DNA of 64,000 nt from Limnephilus marmoratus (Eukaryota > Arthropoda > Insecta > Trichoptera > Limnephilidae): contig OU862908.1 in the NCBI GenBank assembly GCA_917880885.1, positions 54,581,819-54,645,818 on the forward strand. The letters are read 5' to 3'. This document shows positions 34,750 through 46,559 of this stretch, piece after piece; the stretch's first letter is position 1; the number at the start of each line of letters is the position of its first letter. The notes below the pieces were generated by a model. It was not told the origin of the DNA and searched no databases. It saw nothing but the letters and a program-made list of their open reading frames with translations. A program made the translations under genes and the position numbers.

Positions 34750-35990
34750 TAGAATATAAACAGGAACATCATACTATTTCGATTGGTTCAAAACGTTTGA
34801 AGTGGCTGTCAGATTTTACCGAATAGACATTACGATTGTTATCATGAAATGATATTATGCGTACTTTTTAAATTAACAAAAAGTCCAAGGATCAAAATAA
34901 TTATTAAATTACATTTTTGTATGCCCCTGAAATGATATATTTTCTTATTATTTTATAATGTTTTTTTTCTTCCCGTAATGATTTTTTTCTAATTTAAAAT
35001 AAAACAATAACTTTGTAAACACGACCTTTATTTTTTATACTTTATGCCGACCGAGTTTCGCTACAACCGTAGCTTCTTCGGGGCAGTATAATACTCAAAC
35101 TTTTAAGGGGTCAAAGATTGAAAGAAATCCTTTTAGTGGAAAGGCTCATGGAACGGCACTTCAATTCTATGTTTTTATATTTTCATCACTATGTATTATT
35201 AGGTGTATTAAAGAAGTTAATAGGTTTTTAGATGTTAATAGTTAATGGCTAATGTATTATTAGATGCATTCAAAAACTTAATATTGTATTAGGTTTATTT
35301 AAAAAGTTAATATATTATAATATAAGGTATTCAAATGTTACCTGCTAGAGAAAAAAAGAGTTGGTAATTAAAAATTTAGGTAATTCTACCGGTTCTGAAA
35401 AACAAACTAGATTAAACTAACTGCATAAAATGCATCCTCGTGTGCAAAAAGGTAGTAGGTACGTAATGCATATGAGAATTCCGGTCGAAACTTATTACGA
35501 ATTCCTCTTTCAATGCAAAATATCCCGAGTGGATAGCTTTGAAAGTTTAGAGAACTATGTTTATGTTATGAAGAGTTTTTTTATTACTATCAACAAAATA
35601 TTTTAAAATTACGTGATTTCCTGTTTATTTTGTTGCATTTAGTTTTCTAAAAATTCAAATATTTTTTAAGTGAAAACTTCTTCAGCACCATTGTGATTTG
35701 AAACTCGGTGAAACGGAAACTAACGACACTAAAAGGAGACTAACACATACATCTATAGGATTTAGCCTGCGAGAGAATGAAATAGAATATTCGGTCTCCT
35801 CTTTGTGCGGTGCTTCGTAGCCTCCCCTCTCTTGTCAACTTTAGTTTTCTGAAAGTGTCATTACTACCGCATGTGAACTGCACATTTTAAAGTGCACTAA
35901 GACTCGTACTTATAATCATGTTCTAATTTTTTCACAACTTATAAATAATTATTTAACCAACATTAATGGTTGTTCATCAATTTTATTTAT
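34750..35990. other. spacer, no gene seen
   Basis: AT-rich. A TAATATATT/TTAGGT-rich stretch (about 35200-35340) looks like decayed simple repeat. Nothing coding. Confidence 0.45.
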
Positions 35991-35994
35991 ATAC

Positions 35995-36395
35995 ATTTTT
36001 TTATATGAATACCGCACAAGATTCCCAACTGCTCCCGTCTTGAGCCAGTGGGACTATGGCATCCCCAATCGGGGTATGTTGTGAGGCTGAAGGAAGTGGA
36101 GAGGAGAGGGAGATGGGGAAGAGGAAAATGGGGAAGCACCTGGCTATTCAGATCTCGTCACCACACATGGCTAAAGCGATTTCAAGCAAAGTTTCAATTC
36201 TGAATGGTGGTCTTACACCAGGGCGATACTGAGAGTATCTTCCACTCTGGAAAGTTCTGCAAATATACTATATATTATATTAAATGAATAAATTGTGAAA
36301 AACACAAATTAATCAAATAAAATTTATTTTTCACGCCGGGATTCGATCTCGCAACCTTCGGATTGCGAGTCAAGAGCCTTACCGCTCGACCGCGA
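35995..36395 (-). mobile_element. tRNA-derived SINE (SINE-A), full length
   Basis: Minus-strand orientation: the tRNA-like head is at the right (box A-type GGTCGAGCGGTAAGG, box B-type GATCGAATCCC), then the body, then a short T-run (A tail) at about 35995-36003. Adjacent body landmarks are ATGGCATCCCCAATCGGGG and CACACATGGCTAAAGCGATT. ORFs here, including 36275-36463, arise from the repeat. It depends on a LINE for mobility. Confidence 0.8.
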
Positions 36396-37002
36396 ATAAA
36401 ATTATTTAAAAAAATCAAATGTTTGCCTTTTTGACAAATAATCAAAGGGTAGATTTCCACCATCAGTAGCTACAGCAGATTGCTTTGAGGGTACGGCCAA
36501 AACATTCCTGAAAAGTTACTATGATAGTTGAACAGTTTTCGAATATTGAAAGATGTACGTCGTTCAACGATGGCTCAACTTAAAGCATACCAACGTCATT
36601 TTTATGCGCAGCAGCGATAATAATTCAATTGTTTTCAAAACTCACGTGGAGAAATAATAATTTCAACACGAACAAAAATTTTTTTGGTTTAAGATTTCCC
36701 AATTGGCTTAACTCTCCGAGCGTTTTTATGAGCGGTTCTGGAAATGAAAATGGTTAGAATCAAAATTCGTGGAAATCAGACAATAGTGCAGCGGAGTATT
36801 CGTTTAAAAACTGGCAAAAGATTCAATATTTATCTTCGTCACACGGTTAGTAAGTTCCGACTATATGAGTGTAATAATAACAAAATTAGTAAAAACATTG
36901 CTTGAAGAACAAGTGATTTGTCTCATTATATTTTTTTACAAAAGCTTAACGTTTTTTAGTTATTATAATAATTATTTTTTTTTTTTTACAGTTTATAGAG
37001 AA

Positions 37003-37042
37003 AATGTGTCCTTACTGGGGTACCCCGTTCTAAGGACACATT
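37003..37042. repeat. 40 bp hairpin
   Basis: Perfect 12 bp stem AATGTGTCCTTA / TAAGGACACATT around a loop that itself contains the palindrome GGGGTACCCC. Confidence 0.6.
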
Positions 37043-37133
37043 GTACAAGTTTTATTATTTTAATTATAAGTTACTTGTACAGTGTTTTTCTAACCATGTA
37101 GTTCTTAAACAAATCTGTTTTAATGCAGAATCT

Positions 37134-37232
37134 TCAGTAGGGCCGGATCGGGAGAGACTGGTTGAAGAAGACCTATCCTATACCCCTCTAGCCGGACTCT
37201 ACGCGAATTGCATTCGCATCTACTACTCGTTT
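37134..37232 (+). mobile_element. diverged SINE-B fragment (long subtype)
   Basis: GGCCGGATCGGGAGAGACTG then GTTGAAGAAGACC match, on the opposite strand, the 41.7 kb copy, and AGCCGGACTCT matches the 8.5 kb copy. The ORF 37041-37256 is a by-product. Confidence 0.5.
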
Positions 37233-37234
37233 GA

Positions 37235-38650
37235 CAGAAATGGCATCCGAACATGATTTGAAATTAATTAATATTGGGTATTCTTGATCTCTTAGATTCA
37301 TTTAACAATTTTTAATAGGTGACATTAATCTCAGATTTATGATATCATTTGGCTCTTCGAGCAAAATACACCCCCTGTAGTTTTTTCAATGTTTTGGATA
37401 CTTAATGACTCTTGATATTGAATTTAAAATAATAAATTATGTCCTTTGAATTTGGATTTCATTGCTATCCATGTCTGTCTCATGCTCTGGGTTTTATTGA
37501 CTACTTACACATATCTATTACACATGCAATCTCACATTATAGCATTCTAAGTGACATTATTGTATATAAAATAACACGTTTACATGTTACAAAGTGATTT
37601 GAAATAGTCAATGTTTTTCAAGAAGTGGGAAAATATCCATGTTTATGAAACTTTAATTTACCGGAACACGTAAGAAACGATTAAGTGGAGAAAGCGTGAA
37701 TTGAGGTTAGAAAAAAATTGTCAATTTGACATCAATCTCATACAGTTCCATGGCGGCGATAAATGCCCTACTATAATTATTTATTTCTTTTTATGGGTGA
37801 ACCCAAAACTTATTTTTGATAGTTTTTTATGGTGATAAGGATAAAGAAGGAAAATAATATTTTCTTCGACGCTAGTAATGTTTTTTTAATGTTTTCTTAA
37901 TGTCGCTAGTAATGTTTTCTTTTTCTTCGTAACTTCTGACAGCGGTAGTAATTCTATGGCTTAAAAAAATGATCAAGTTCGGTGTATTTCGGGAAGCGCG
38001 ACGGAAATCAGCATTAAAGTGGTTGCGTCACAGTCACGTAGCTTGTAAGCATCTAATGATAAAGCCTTATATCAACGACGTTATACACACAAGTGTACAT
38101 TGTGCATGCAAACAATTTTAAAAATCCATGTTACCTATTCATGGTACCAGTTTCAAAGAGGGAATACGAAAACACTGTACGATAATATATAATTCTTAGT
38201 TTAGAGCAGTAGATTCTCTCAGCGAGTGTGTGAGTTTGTGTAACTTGGGAAGTATATTCGCAAGAAATAGTAGAACTGTAAGTTAACAAAGTGGTGAATG
38301 CGGTGAATTCAATTAATTGAGAACTTAATTCAGAAGTCGCAACTAAGGAAATGTCAAATGAATCGAAACTATTACTTCACGAAGGAGATTTTATGCCAAC
38401 TCGAGCAGGCAAAGAATAAAACCAGATTGGAGGAGAAATGAGAAATTTAAAAAAAGACCATTAAATTATTGAAATACGAATGAGATGGTCCTAAAACAAT
38501 GGGACACCGGGGTTATTGAATCCAAAATTAAGACCTTTTGAATCAAAAGATGGATATAAAACTCTAGAGAAGGATATGGAACGTAATTATACTGAACAAG
38601 ATGTCAGGAATGTCGTATGAATATACACGATACAATAGATTGAACGAATA
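37235..38650. other. spacer, no gene seen
   Basis: No supported feature. Confidence 0.4.
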
Positions 38651-38651
38651 A

Positions 38652-39008
38652 ATATATTGGATCATTTTAAGAGTCCAAATAAGAAGAGAGTTTGTGGATG
38701 AAGTAAGTGTTTTGTGCCACAAAAGATTTATGTGGCTTTATCTTCCCTCTACCTACCCCATCGAAGCATTACATGTTGGTTTGTTATCTAATTTAAACAA
38801 CTTCGAGCTCCCTCTAACAAAGTTTATCTTTGGTTTCCCTATTTTCGGGGTAATAGAGTGTAATGAGCTGGGTCCGGAAGCAGGTAAACTGTTAACAGGT
38901 AATATCTCACGTGATTTATCTATCATATTATATCAGCCTCTGTTTACCCTTACTAATAATATGCTAATGGGTTGCATTATTACTGCAGGGTACGCAAAAT
39001 ACCTATAA
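38652..39008 (+). CDS. ORF of unknown function
   Basis: The plus-strand frame is open from 38652, after a stop at 38649-38651, to the stop ending at 39008, about 118 codons. The conventional start is unclear (GTG at 38694; the first ATG lies at the codon for Met in RFMWLYLPSTY). The translation is hydrophobic but varied: WLYLPSTYPIEALHVGLLSN, then LTKFIFGFPIFGVIECNELG, then LYQPLFTLTNNMLMGCI. It has alternating strand-like blocks and no transmembrane segment of convincing length. It lies in otherwise empty DNA and may be an exon. No family was recognised with confidence. Confidence 0.3.
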   Translation: MYWIILRVQIRREFVDEVSVLCHKRFMWLYLPSTYPIEALHVGLLSNLNNFELPLTKFIFGFPIFGVIECNELGPEAGKLLTGNISRDLSIILYQPLFTLTNNMLMGCIITAGYAKYL

Positions 39009-39690
39009 GCGCTTCGGTCATGTTTCAAAACTAAACTTTAACATACATATCTCTTTTCTAAATTAAATTAAAATGAAAGTATTTTTGATTGAAACCTTAG
39101 TGAGTAGGTTTCATTTAATGATCTTCATTCTTACTGTGTATTTAAATGGACCTAATTTAACGACAGTGGTTAACATTGTTTATATATTATCATCTAATTA
39201 CTTATACTTTATTCCTATCGAATTTTTAATAGTTTTCGGCACAAAAAGATTAACTTATGATTAATAATTTTGGTAATATTAACCAATGTTATAACGACCA
39301 CGGGTACCCACTGACCGAAGCCAGTGAATCTATAGCACCCAATTTTGGGACTAAGTTGGTTTGGACAGAATTGATTGGCAGTTCCTAATTCTTAATTATG
39401 CAGATATATGTATATTGAGGTTGGTTTTAATCATGCATGGATTCCGAATTATGGCTTTCTTTGACAAAGTAGAGTAGATAATTTTTAACTAATGTTGAAC
39501 AAATGTGCAACTTAAGTTCGGATATTGTTTAGCTGTATTTGACTAATGTTTAGATAATGTTTAACTAATGTTTAACAAATGATTATTAAATGTTTAACTC
39601 ATAACTTTTAACTAATGTTTGACTTACGTTGAACTCATGTTTATCTAATGTTTAACTAGAGTTTAACTTATGTTTAACTAATGTTTAACT

Positions 39691-40031
39691 TTTTTTTTTT
39701 AGATGAGCTCCACACAGGAGGCCGTTTCAGCAGGAAAACAGTTTATCTCAGGGCCTATGTCATCTTTGGGGATGCTGTGTGGAGGGTTTTTTTAGGGAAA
39801 GGAAGGAGAGGAGAGTTCTGGGAAGGAAAAGGGTTTAAGGGGTGGGTAGGAATCTGGGGTTCAGTGTGTCTTGGTCATCCGCCTCCAAGACCTAAACAAA
39901 CCTCACCCCATGAACCCGGGCACCCCTGCTAAATCACCAAACGTAGCGAACCACTTGGGGTGACCTATGGCAGAGATGTTGGTTATCCAATAAAGGTTCC
40001 CGGGGCAGCGGTACCCATTCTCGCCTCCCAA
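39691..40031 (-). mobile_element. SINE-B, short subtype, near full length
   Basis: The tail T-run is at 39691-39700, followed by GATGAGCTCCACACAGGAGG. The core runs to the head GGTACCCATTCTCGCCTCCC at about 40008-40029. It resembles 47296-47637 over its length. The ORF 39681-39932 is a translation of the repeat and is not a gene. Confidence 0.85.
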
Positions 40032-40060
40032 ATAAGTTTGATTAACATTTTTCTTGTATT

Positions 40061-40262
40061 TTTTTTATATACGAGTCCACACAGGTGGCCCTGAGGGAAA
40101 TTATTTCCCATCTGAGTCTATTTGTCATTTGTGGGGACGCTGTGTGGAGGGTTTTTTAAAGGAAAGGAAGGAGAGAGTTCTGGGAAGGAAGAGGTTTTAA
40201 GGGGTGGGTAGGAATATGGGGTTTAATGGGTGGGTAGGAATCTGGGGTTCAGTGTGTCCTGG
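40061..40262 (-). mobile_element. SINE-B, partial copy
   Basis: Begins at GAGTCCACACAGGTGGCCCT and includes a short internal duplication of GGGTGGGTAGGAAT (40200s). The head is missing; it ends in the minisatellite. Confidence 0.8.
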
Positions 40263-40329
40263 TCAATGTTTAACAATATTTAACTTAAGTTTAACTTATA
40301 TTTTACTAATGTTCAACTAATGAATCATG

Positions 40330-40989
40330 TTCGATAGGAAACACTCTTGAACATGGTTCAAGTATGTAACAATTTTAATTTCATTATTTTAAATAAGGGA
40401 GTAACCGTTGTACTGCGGGACACACACTCTACCTCACATCTATAATAATTTAATGCATTAAACACTTCAGTACAATATATGTTACCGTTAACTCTGAGTT
40501 TACAATTGTTATAACTTTGCCTCGTAGTTCGGAATAACTATTAGAGGAATCCCACGCTTAAATTATTTACATGAGTAATTATTAATGTAGTGAGAAATCA
40601 TCAATTTACTTTGTGTTCGCATTAATGCAGGGATTGAAACGCTAATAACATCATTTCAATGGTTATTCACGTTGGCTGCATTTCGTAAACCATGTCTGTT
40701 TTAAAGCCCCATGTTAATAACAGCCCAATTGGTAGACTCGTGCTTCGGATCGGGTAGTCATATTACACACATATTGGATTAGCACCGCAGTAAGCGCCAA
40801 TGAACGTCACCGAACACCACTCAGCGCCCTCTAGTAAATCAATACAGTTTCATTTGAGCGTGATGAACGAAATCATAATTTTATTTATTTTACACGGTCT
40901 ATTACGTTATTTATTTAATGAAATTGGCAGACACAAGTTTATTGCGTTTATTCAGAACGTTTTTAATTGTTTCACCGTAGATCGGATAG
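40330..40989. other. spacer, no gene seen
   Basis: The 151-codon ORF 40800-41255 crosses into SINE-A and includes a poly-Phe run from the T-tail, so it is not accepted. Confidence 0.45.
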
Positions 40990-41347
40990 TTTTTTTTTTT
41001 TTTTTTTTATGTGAATACCTCACAAGAGTCCCAGCTGCTACGGTCTGTAGTCAGATTATGGCATCCCCAACAGGGATATGTTGTGAGACTGAAGGTAGTT
41101 GGAGGGAAAGAGATGGGAAGAGGAAGGTGGGGAAGTATCTGGATATTCGGATCTGGTCACCAAACACAGTTAAAGCTATTTCAAGCAAATTATGGTCTTA
41201 CACCAGGGCGATACTGATAGTGTCTTTCACTCTGGAACAAAATAACACAAATTAATCAAATAAAATTTATTTGCCCACGCTGGGATTCAATCCCGCGACC
41301 TTCGGATTGAAGAGTTAAGGGCCTTATCGCTCGACCACAGAGGCCAT
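40990..41347 (-). mobile_element. SINE-A copy
   Basis: T-run (A tail) 40990-41008, body with ATGGCATCCCCAACAGGGAT, and a tRNA-like head at 41275-41347 (GATTCAATCCCGCGACC on the plus strand). It has an internal deletion relative to 45090-45503. Confidence 0.8.
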
Positions 41348-41369
41348 CATGTGCTGTTTGATCATAATA

Positions 41370-41512
41370 CGTACACATTTTACATAATACATACATATTT
41401 TACATAATACATACATATTTTACGTAATACATTAATATTTTACATAATACATACATATTTTACGTAATTCATTAATATTTTACATAATACATACATATTT
41501 TACATAATAAGA
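41370..41512. repeat. 20 bp tandem repeat
   Basis: About seven units of ATTTTACATAATACATACAT, with ACGTAATACATTAAT variants interspersed, at an exact 20 bp spacing. It lies between SINE-A and SINE-B copies. Confidence 0.85.
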
Positions 41513-41820
41513 AAACACTTCCTCTCAGGACCTATGTCATCTTTGGGGATGCCGTGTGTGGGATATTTTAAGAAATGTAACAAGTTGAAGTTCTGCGAAG
41601 GAAAAAGATTTGAGAGGTGAATAAGAATCTAGGTTCAGTGTCTCCAGAAGTGACGGACGTATGAATCCACCCTCCCATTGCGGAGCAAGGCGATGTTCCG
41701 AGAGAGTCCTGGAGGTTTCCAAAAAGTCTTCCTCAACCAGTCTCTCCCCATCCGGCCTACCGAGGCTCCCCTGCTAAGTCACCAGTAGCGAACCACAAGG
41801 GGTGACCTATGGTAGAAATG
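41513..41820 (-). mobile_element. SINE-B, long subtype
   Basis: Contains GGACCTATGTCATCTTTGGG, the long-subtype insert (GTCTCCAGAAGTGACGGACG) and the AGTAGCGAACCACAAGGGGT block near the head. The tail end is truncated and diverged. Confidence 0.75.
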
Positions 41821-42562
41821 AAAAATTTGTAACAAACAAACATTGAATTATTTTTTTTATCTTTTGAACAGCTGCCTCTTTTAGGTAGCACACAAAACTT
41901 TCAACAATTCTCCTTTCAACAATTTACTCGAAGAAACTTGACTAAAACTAGAAATTTGTTCAAACCACTAACAGTGGTTGTGTCGAAATATATAACATTT
42001 AAACTCAAAAATGTATAAACGTTGATATAAAATGAGCGTACATAGGTATATTGATAAAATACGGTACACAACAAAGTATCTATAAAGAATGTGTTTTTTG
42101 ATTACATAAAAAATATGAAAATGTATATTTTATGAATAATCTATATATCTCTTATTTTTTTAAAACAGGTCCTATCATATTTCAACACGTCGTAATATTA
42201 TTACAAGCGAATTTCCTGCGCCAAAGCATTTCCTACCTTTGCCGAAATTTCATGAGTGATTTAAACATGCTTACATTTTGATAAAGGGAGGGCGGAATAC
42301 GGAAAGAGGCGAAAAAAATAATTGCGTCGTCACCGTTTTATCTGCACTGACCAGACTACAGGAGTTACATAATAAAAAGAGAGGCCTAAAAGTAAAGTGC
42401 TTGAAAGCTCGGAGTAAATCATATTATTATGTCGAGGTATTTTATAAATTTAACGCAAAAATATTTCAGGGGTTTTTTATGGAGCAATATGTTGCTTCCT
42501 TTTATAATATGAACGATTTCTTTTCATGAACGTTAACGAGTCTTGTGTATTTTATTGTTAAA

Positions 42563-42812
42563 CTAGCAGACCCAACGCCATTACCCAACCTTTATAAAAT
42601 CCACACCACCCGCTTGCCGGCTGCCCGCTGCCTGAATTGAATATTTGAATTTCTCGGCTTTTATCTACTATAATGGGCATGTATTATACATACAACCCTT
42701 CCTCTTGAATCATTCTATCTATTGGTGAAAACCGCATGAAAATCCGTTGCGTAGTTTAAAAGACCTATGCGCACATACATTTTGAACGACTTCATTTTAT
42801 ACTATGTAATGA
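42563..42812 (-). mobile_element. non-autonomous Helitron (about 250 bp)
   Basis: Read on the minus strand it begins TCATTACATAGTATAAAATG and ends GGTCTGCTAG before a T. It includes CGCAACGGATTTTCATGCGG and ATTCAAGAGGAAGGGTTGTA, segments I know as part of Helitron-type repeats widespread in insects. No protein is encoded. The ends obey TC...CTAG(T). Confidence 0.7.
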
Positions 42813-43023
42813 TTTAATGATCACATTTATTCAATTATGCTAGGCTTGTTTTTTTGGCTCGCCAAAAGAATACATCAAATTATTTATTAAATTACTTATA
42901 CATTAATTTATATTTTCAATACGATCATATCGATGGTTTCACACACCATTCACCTCAACATTCTTAGTGTTTTCAGTTTCATTGCTTACTTCGTAAATTG
43001 TCATTTTGAAAACAAGAACGACA

Positions 43024-43221
43024 TTTTTTTATGTGATTGCCACACGAGAGTTCCAACTGCTCCCAATCATCTAGAGCCAGTGAGAATATGAGGTGAGGCT
43101 GAAGATAGTGGGGAAGAGGAAGGTGGGGAAGAACCTGGTTATTACCATCTGGTTATCGAACACGGCTAAAGCCGTTTAAAGCAATGCTTCAATTCATTCT
43201 CGAGACCACCGAGGCCGTCAT
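43024..43221 (-). mobile_element. SINE-A copy with large internal deletion
   Basis: Tail T-run at about 43024-43030, body fragments (GTTCCAACTGCTCCCAATCA, ACACGGCTAAAGCC), and only the outer part of the tRNA head (GACCACCGAGGCCGTC) at the right. Confidence 0.75.
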
Positions 43222-43509
43222 AAATAGAATGTTCGTTCAAAGGGGTATTCCCACAAATCTACCTCTAGATTGTAGTAGAGAATAATAAAGAATCTTTGTA
43301 TGTGTATCTATACTTTCTATCTGTCGAACATGTTCACATTAAAACTACCTCTCTTCTTTTCTATTTTAGTCCAACATATTATATAAAAAACGTGGGAACA
43401 CCAAACTTTTGCTTTGTGTTTAAACGCTTAACATGAACGCTCCCGGATGCGTATTTACAAAACCTATACCGATTCAGTCGCGGTAACGACAATTTACATT
43501 TTAAATAAA

Positions 43510-43795
43510 CCTCTATATTGGTTATTTTTTATCACATTGCAAAAACAAAAATAGTTCTAAATTCTAAATAAAATAATCTTTCTGATGTGTATATTAGAAA
43601 TGAATAATTTTATTTCTAAATATTTAAATTTTAATATTATTCCCATATATTGTAAATACACCTCTATATTGATCATTTTATATCACTTTGCAAAAACAAT
43701 TTTTTTTCTAAAATCTAGATAAAATATTCTTTCCAATGTGTATATTAGAAATTAATAACTTTATTTCTAAATATTTAAATTTTGATATTGAAAAT
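43510..43795. repeat. 161 bp tandem duplication
   Basis: CCTCTATATTG recurs at 43510 and 43671, followed in both by TATCAC..TGCAAAAACAA, GTGTATATTAGAAAT and TTTATTTCTAAATATTTAAA. The copies have diverged by small substitutions and indels. Confidence 0.8.
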
Positions 43796-43989
43796 TTAAA
43801 GCGACTGAAACGCGGTAGGGATTGTAAATACGCCTCCCGGATACCTAGATATAAATAATTATGTAAAACAGAAAACCAGCAAATCCGGTCGAAGTTGGCA
43901 AATTTCTTCTTGGTATATTATTTGATATGATGATATTTTTGTGTTGAACCGAAGGGTTGTAATTGTACCAATTTTTCCACCCTAAATCT

Positions 43990-44300
43990 TTAAATCTGAT
44001 TGCTGTGAACTTCCTAATCTTCCTCGTACTCATCCCCTTTCTTCAGCATTTCCAGCCTCTCAAATTATGGATGCCAGTCTCACTGGTTCCGTGTAGTAAA
44101 CTCTTGTGCAATATTCTCATAAAACATAACTAAAATTTTGTTTTTGAAATCAAAAATTTCTGGGAACTTTCTTACCTTCCTCTTACTAACCCCCTTTCTT
44201 CAGCACTCCCTCCAGTCTCTCAACATAACCTAATAATTAGGGAATAATTAGAGAATCTCACTGGTTCGCTGTTCTCATAAAAAATATCGGTAATTTGTAT
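43990..44300. repeat. diverged tandem duplication, about 157 bp
   Basis: GAACTTCCTAATCTTCCTCG (44007) and GAACTTTCTTACCTTCCTCT (44164) start two related blocks, both followed by CCCTTTCTTCAGCA, CCAGTCTCTCA-type sequence and TCTCACTGGTTC. Confidence 0.6.
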
Positions 44301-45088
44301 TTTAAATAAAAAATTTATAGAAAGCATAATTCAATACACGTGTTTGATGTTAAATTATATGTGAAATGCCTTTTCATTAAGCCTTTTGCATTTAGGCTAC
44401 GAATGAACTATATAACATATTTTTAGGTAATCAAAACTACCATGCTTCGTCTCAACTAATAACTACATGGATGAAGTTCGTATTCCACAGCGGGTATTAA
44501 CTTAATCCATCTTAACCCTTTCTCATCCAAATTAATTCCTACAGATATAAAAAATAAATAACATATGATTAAGTGCACTCGAAACATTAGATTTTTTTAA
44601 AGTTTTTTTTTTAATTGATAGTTTAGGAAATATTCAAAGTCATTTTAAAACCACAGTGGTTCTGTGGGTAAATGATGTATTACTGTAAAAATGGACCATG
44701 TTCTTCAAAGAATATTTTAAAAAAATACATCAATTAAAGACACTATCATGTCTACTTATCACTTGAAAGTATTATTGATGTGTTCTTCTCATCAAAATAC
44801 GTATAACACATAAGAAATATATATGTTATCAGATAAAATAATCATACAAAATAGTCAAAAAGTATAACCTCAAACGACCAGTGTCGTTTTGAAATGACAG
44901 GATACTTTAGGATGCTGAAAACAAATATTATATCGATATTTTTGTTGTATTTTCATTATAATATGAAAGAATGTACGTTGTACTGTAAATAAAAACCGAA
45001 AACTATATGAAAAAACATAAACACCTCGTTCTTTTTAATACTGCAATTCCCTCGAATCATGGATTTTCAAAAGGTGTGATCAACGATT
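44301..45088. other. AT-rich spacer, no gene seen
   Basis: No supported feature. Confidence 0.45.
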
Positions 45089-45089
45089 C

Positions 45090-45503
45090 TTTTTTTTTTT
45101 ACAGTGAATACCGCACAAGAATCTCAACTGCTCCCGTCTGGAGCCAGTGAGACTATGGCATCCCCAATTGGGGTATGTTGTGAGGCTGAAGGTAGTGGGG
45201 AGGGGAAGGAGGTGGGGAAGAGGAAGGTTGGGAAGTACCTGGCTATTCAGATCTGGTCACTAAACACGGCTAAAGCCATTTTCAAGCAACGTTTCAATTC
45301 TGAATGGTGGGCTTACACCAGGGCGATACTAATAGTATCTTCCACTCTGGAACATGCCGCAAATGTACTATATATTATTTTAAATGAATTAATTGTGAAA
45401 TAACACAAATTAATCAAATAAAATTTATTTGCGCATGCCGGGTTCGAACCCGCGACCTCCGGAATGTGAGTCAAGAGTCTTAGCCACTGGACTACGGAGG
45501 TCG
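45090..45503 (-). mobile_element. SINE-A, the best-preserved copy
   Basis: T-run 45090-45100 (A tail), body 45101-45430, tRNA-like head 45432-45503. On the minus strand the head has box A GTAGTCCAGTGGCTAAG and box B GGTTCGAACCC, both matching RNA polymerase III consensus well. The 99-codon ORF 45104-45403 is a translation of the SINE body, also found broken in the other copies, and is not a gene. Confidence 0.88.
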
Positions 45504-45504
45504 T

Positions 45505-46045
45505 CTTGTTTACGATATGAAGTGTGTACGCAATGCAGTCAACGCAAGGAAAAAAATCAATGTTGCTAGGAAAGATTCACTAAATTATTTGTAAAAAGCC
45601 GCAAATAAATGGGTTCAGTAGTTACTTAGTAAAAAAATTTTAAATTTCATGTCATTTTAAAATGTCTCTGGTTGAGAAAGGGTTAAGTTGTGTTTTGCTT
45701 AGTAAAAATGCCGGTAGTTTCTATAATTTTTAGTATAATTTTAAAGATTTAAATTTTATGCTTTGCTTAATCTTTTTATCTCAACGTAAACATACCACAA
45801 TAAAATATCATTTTGTTAGCAAGAATAATAATGAATGACCGCAAATAATGAAATACTCACCGCGATCCTCAACCAGCTTTACCCTCGCTATGTAGTTAAA
45901 CCCTCTCGCAAGTACTACTTATTTGTATTGAAATTCCATGCGGTGGGAATTTATTTGTCTTGCTTACTTAAACCATTATTTAAAAAAAATACAAGGATGA
46001 TTTTGTACAAAACTAAAACTGAAATCATGAATACATTAGGCCGTC
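45505..46045. other. spacer, no gene seen
   Basis: The 125-codon ORF 45835-46212 runs into the foldback repeats (THPTD-type reiterations) and is discounted. Confidence 0.45.
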
Positions 46046-46053
46046 GTTCTATC

Positions 46054-46550
46054 GGTGACCCGACAATTCGTCCTGCGACAATTCATCCGGCGACAGTTCA
46101 TCCTGCGACAGTTCATCCGACCGACAGTTCATCCTGCCGACAGTTCATCCTGCCGACAGTTCATCCCGCCGACAATTCATCCGGCGACAATTCATCCTGC
46201 CTGATCATTTAGAAGATTTTTATTTAGTAAGTATGCAAAGAGGATATACGGCCGTACAACCAAAATCGATATACTTATATCTGAAGGAATCTTGAGTGGA
46301 AATCCGCTGTAAAAATATTTTTACTAAATGGGTTAGGTTAGGTTAGGTTAGGTTAGGTTAGGTTAGGTTAGGTTGTACGGCTGTATATCCTCTTTGCATA
46401 CTTACTTGAAGAAAAAATCTTCTAAATGATCAGGCAGGATAAATTGTCGCCGGATGAATTGTCGGCGGGATGAACTGTCAGCAGGATGAACTGTCGGCAG
46501 GATGATCTGTCGGCCGGATGAATTGTCGCAGGATGAACTGTCATGGAACC
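46054..46550. mobile_element. foldback element FB-1 with internal (TTAGG)8
   Basis: 497 bp. The left arm (46054-46261) and right arm (46371-46550) are inverted copies. Each outer arm is built from direct repeats of about 16-18 bp, such as GACAGTTCATCCTGCC. The ends are GGTGACCCGACA and GGTTCCATGACA (right end read on the minus strand). The centre contains (GGTTA)8 at 46331-46370. It is flanked by GTTCTATC on both sides (46046-46053 and 46551-46558), an 8 bp or possibly 9 bp target duplication. No protein is encoded. The layout resembles Drosophila FB elements, which are linked to Mutator-type transposases. Confidence 0.9.
46331..46370. repeat. (TTAGG)8 telomere-like tract inside FB-1
   Basis: Eight perfect GGTTA units leading directly into the right arm (GGTTGTACGG). 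The motif matches the common insect telomere repeat, but here it is the core of a transposable element. Confidence 0.95.
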
Positions 46551-46559
46551 GTTCTATCA

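Larger units (their letters stand above)
39487..40323. repeat. TTTAACTAATG-type minisatellite interrupted by SINE-B copies
   Basis: Left part 39487-39690 and right part about 40262-40323 both consist of degenerate GTTTAACTAAT units (11-13 bp). Between them sit two SINE-B copies. The array was evidently split by insertion. Confidence 0.75.

Noticed and set aside
34333..34752. 139-codon Gly/Arg-rich ORF and several overlapping ORFs on both strands
   Set aside because: They come from the purine-rich Helitron core, where any frame gives Gly/Arg/Glu or Pro/Ser repeats.
38652..39008. Resemblance to an RNA polymerase I subunit (RPA43-like) N-domain
   Set aside because: Only a vague hydrophobic pattern match; not enough to name the ORF.
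40800..41255. 151-codon plus ORF
   Set aside because: It passes through a poly-T run (poly-Phe) and a SINE-A copy; no coherent protein.
45104..45403. 99-codon ORF (SINE-A body translation)
   Set aside because: The same translation recurs, broken, in other SINE-A copies; it reflects the repeat, not a protein.
45432..45503. Possible tRNA gene
   Set aside because: Box A and B are good, but the sequence runs straight into a SINE body and A tail and recurs in five copies, so it is a SINE head.
45835..46212. 125-codon ORF with Thr/Pro/His repeats
   Set aside because: Its second half is the foldback arm's direct repeats.
46331..46370. True telomere or subtelomere
   Set aside because: Only eight TTAGG units, inside a transposable element with target duplications.
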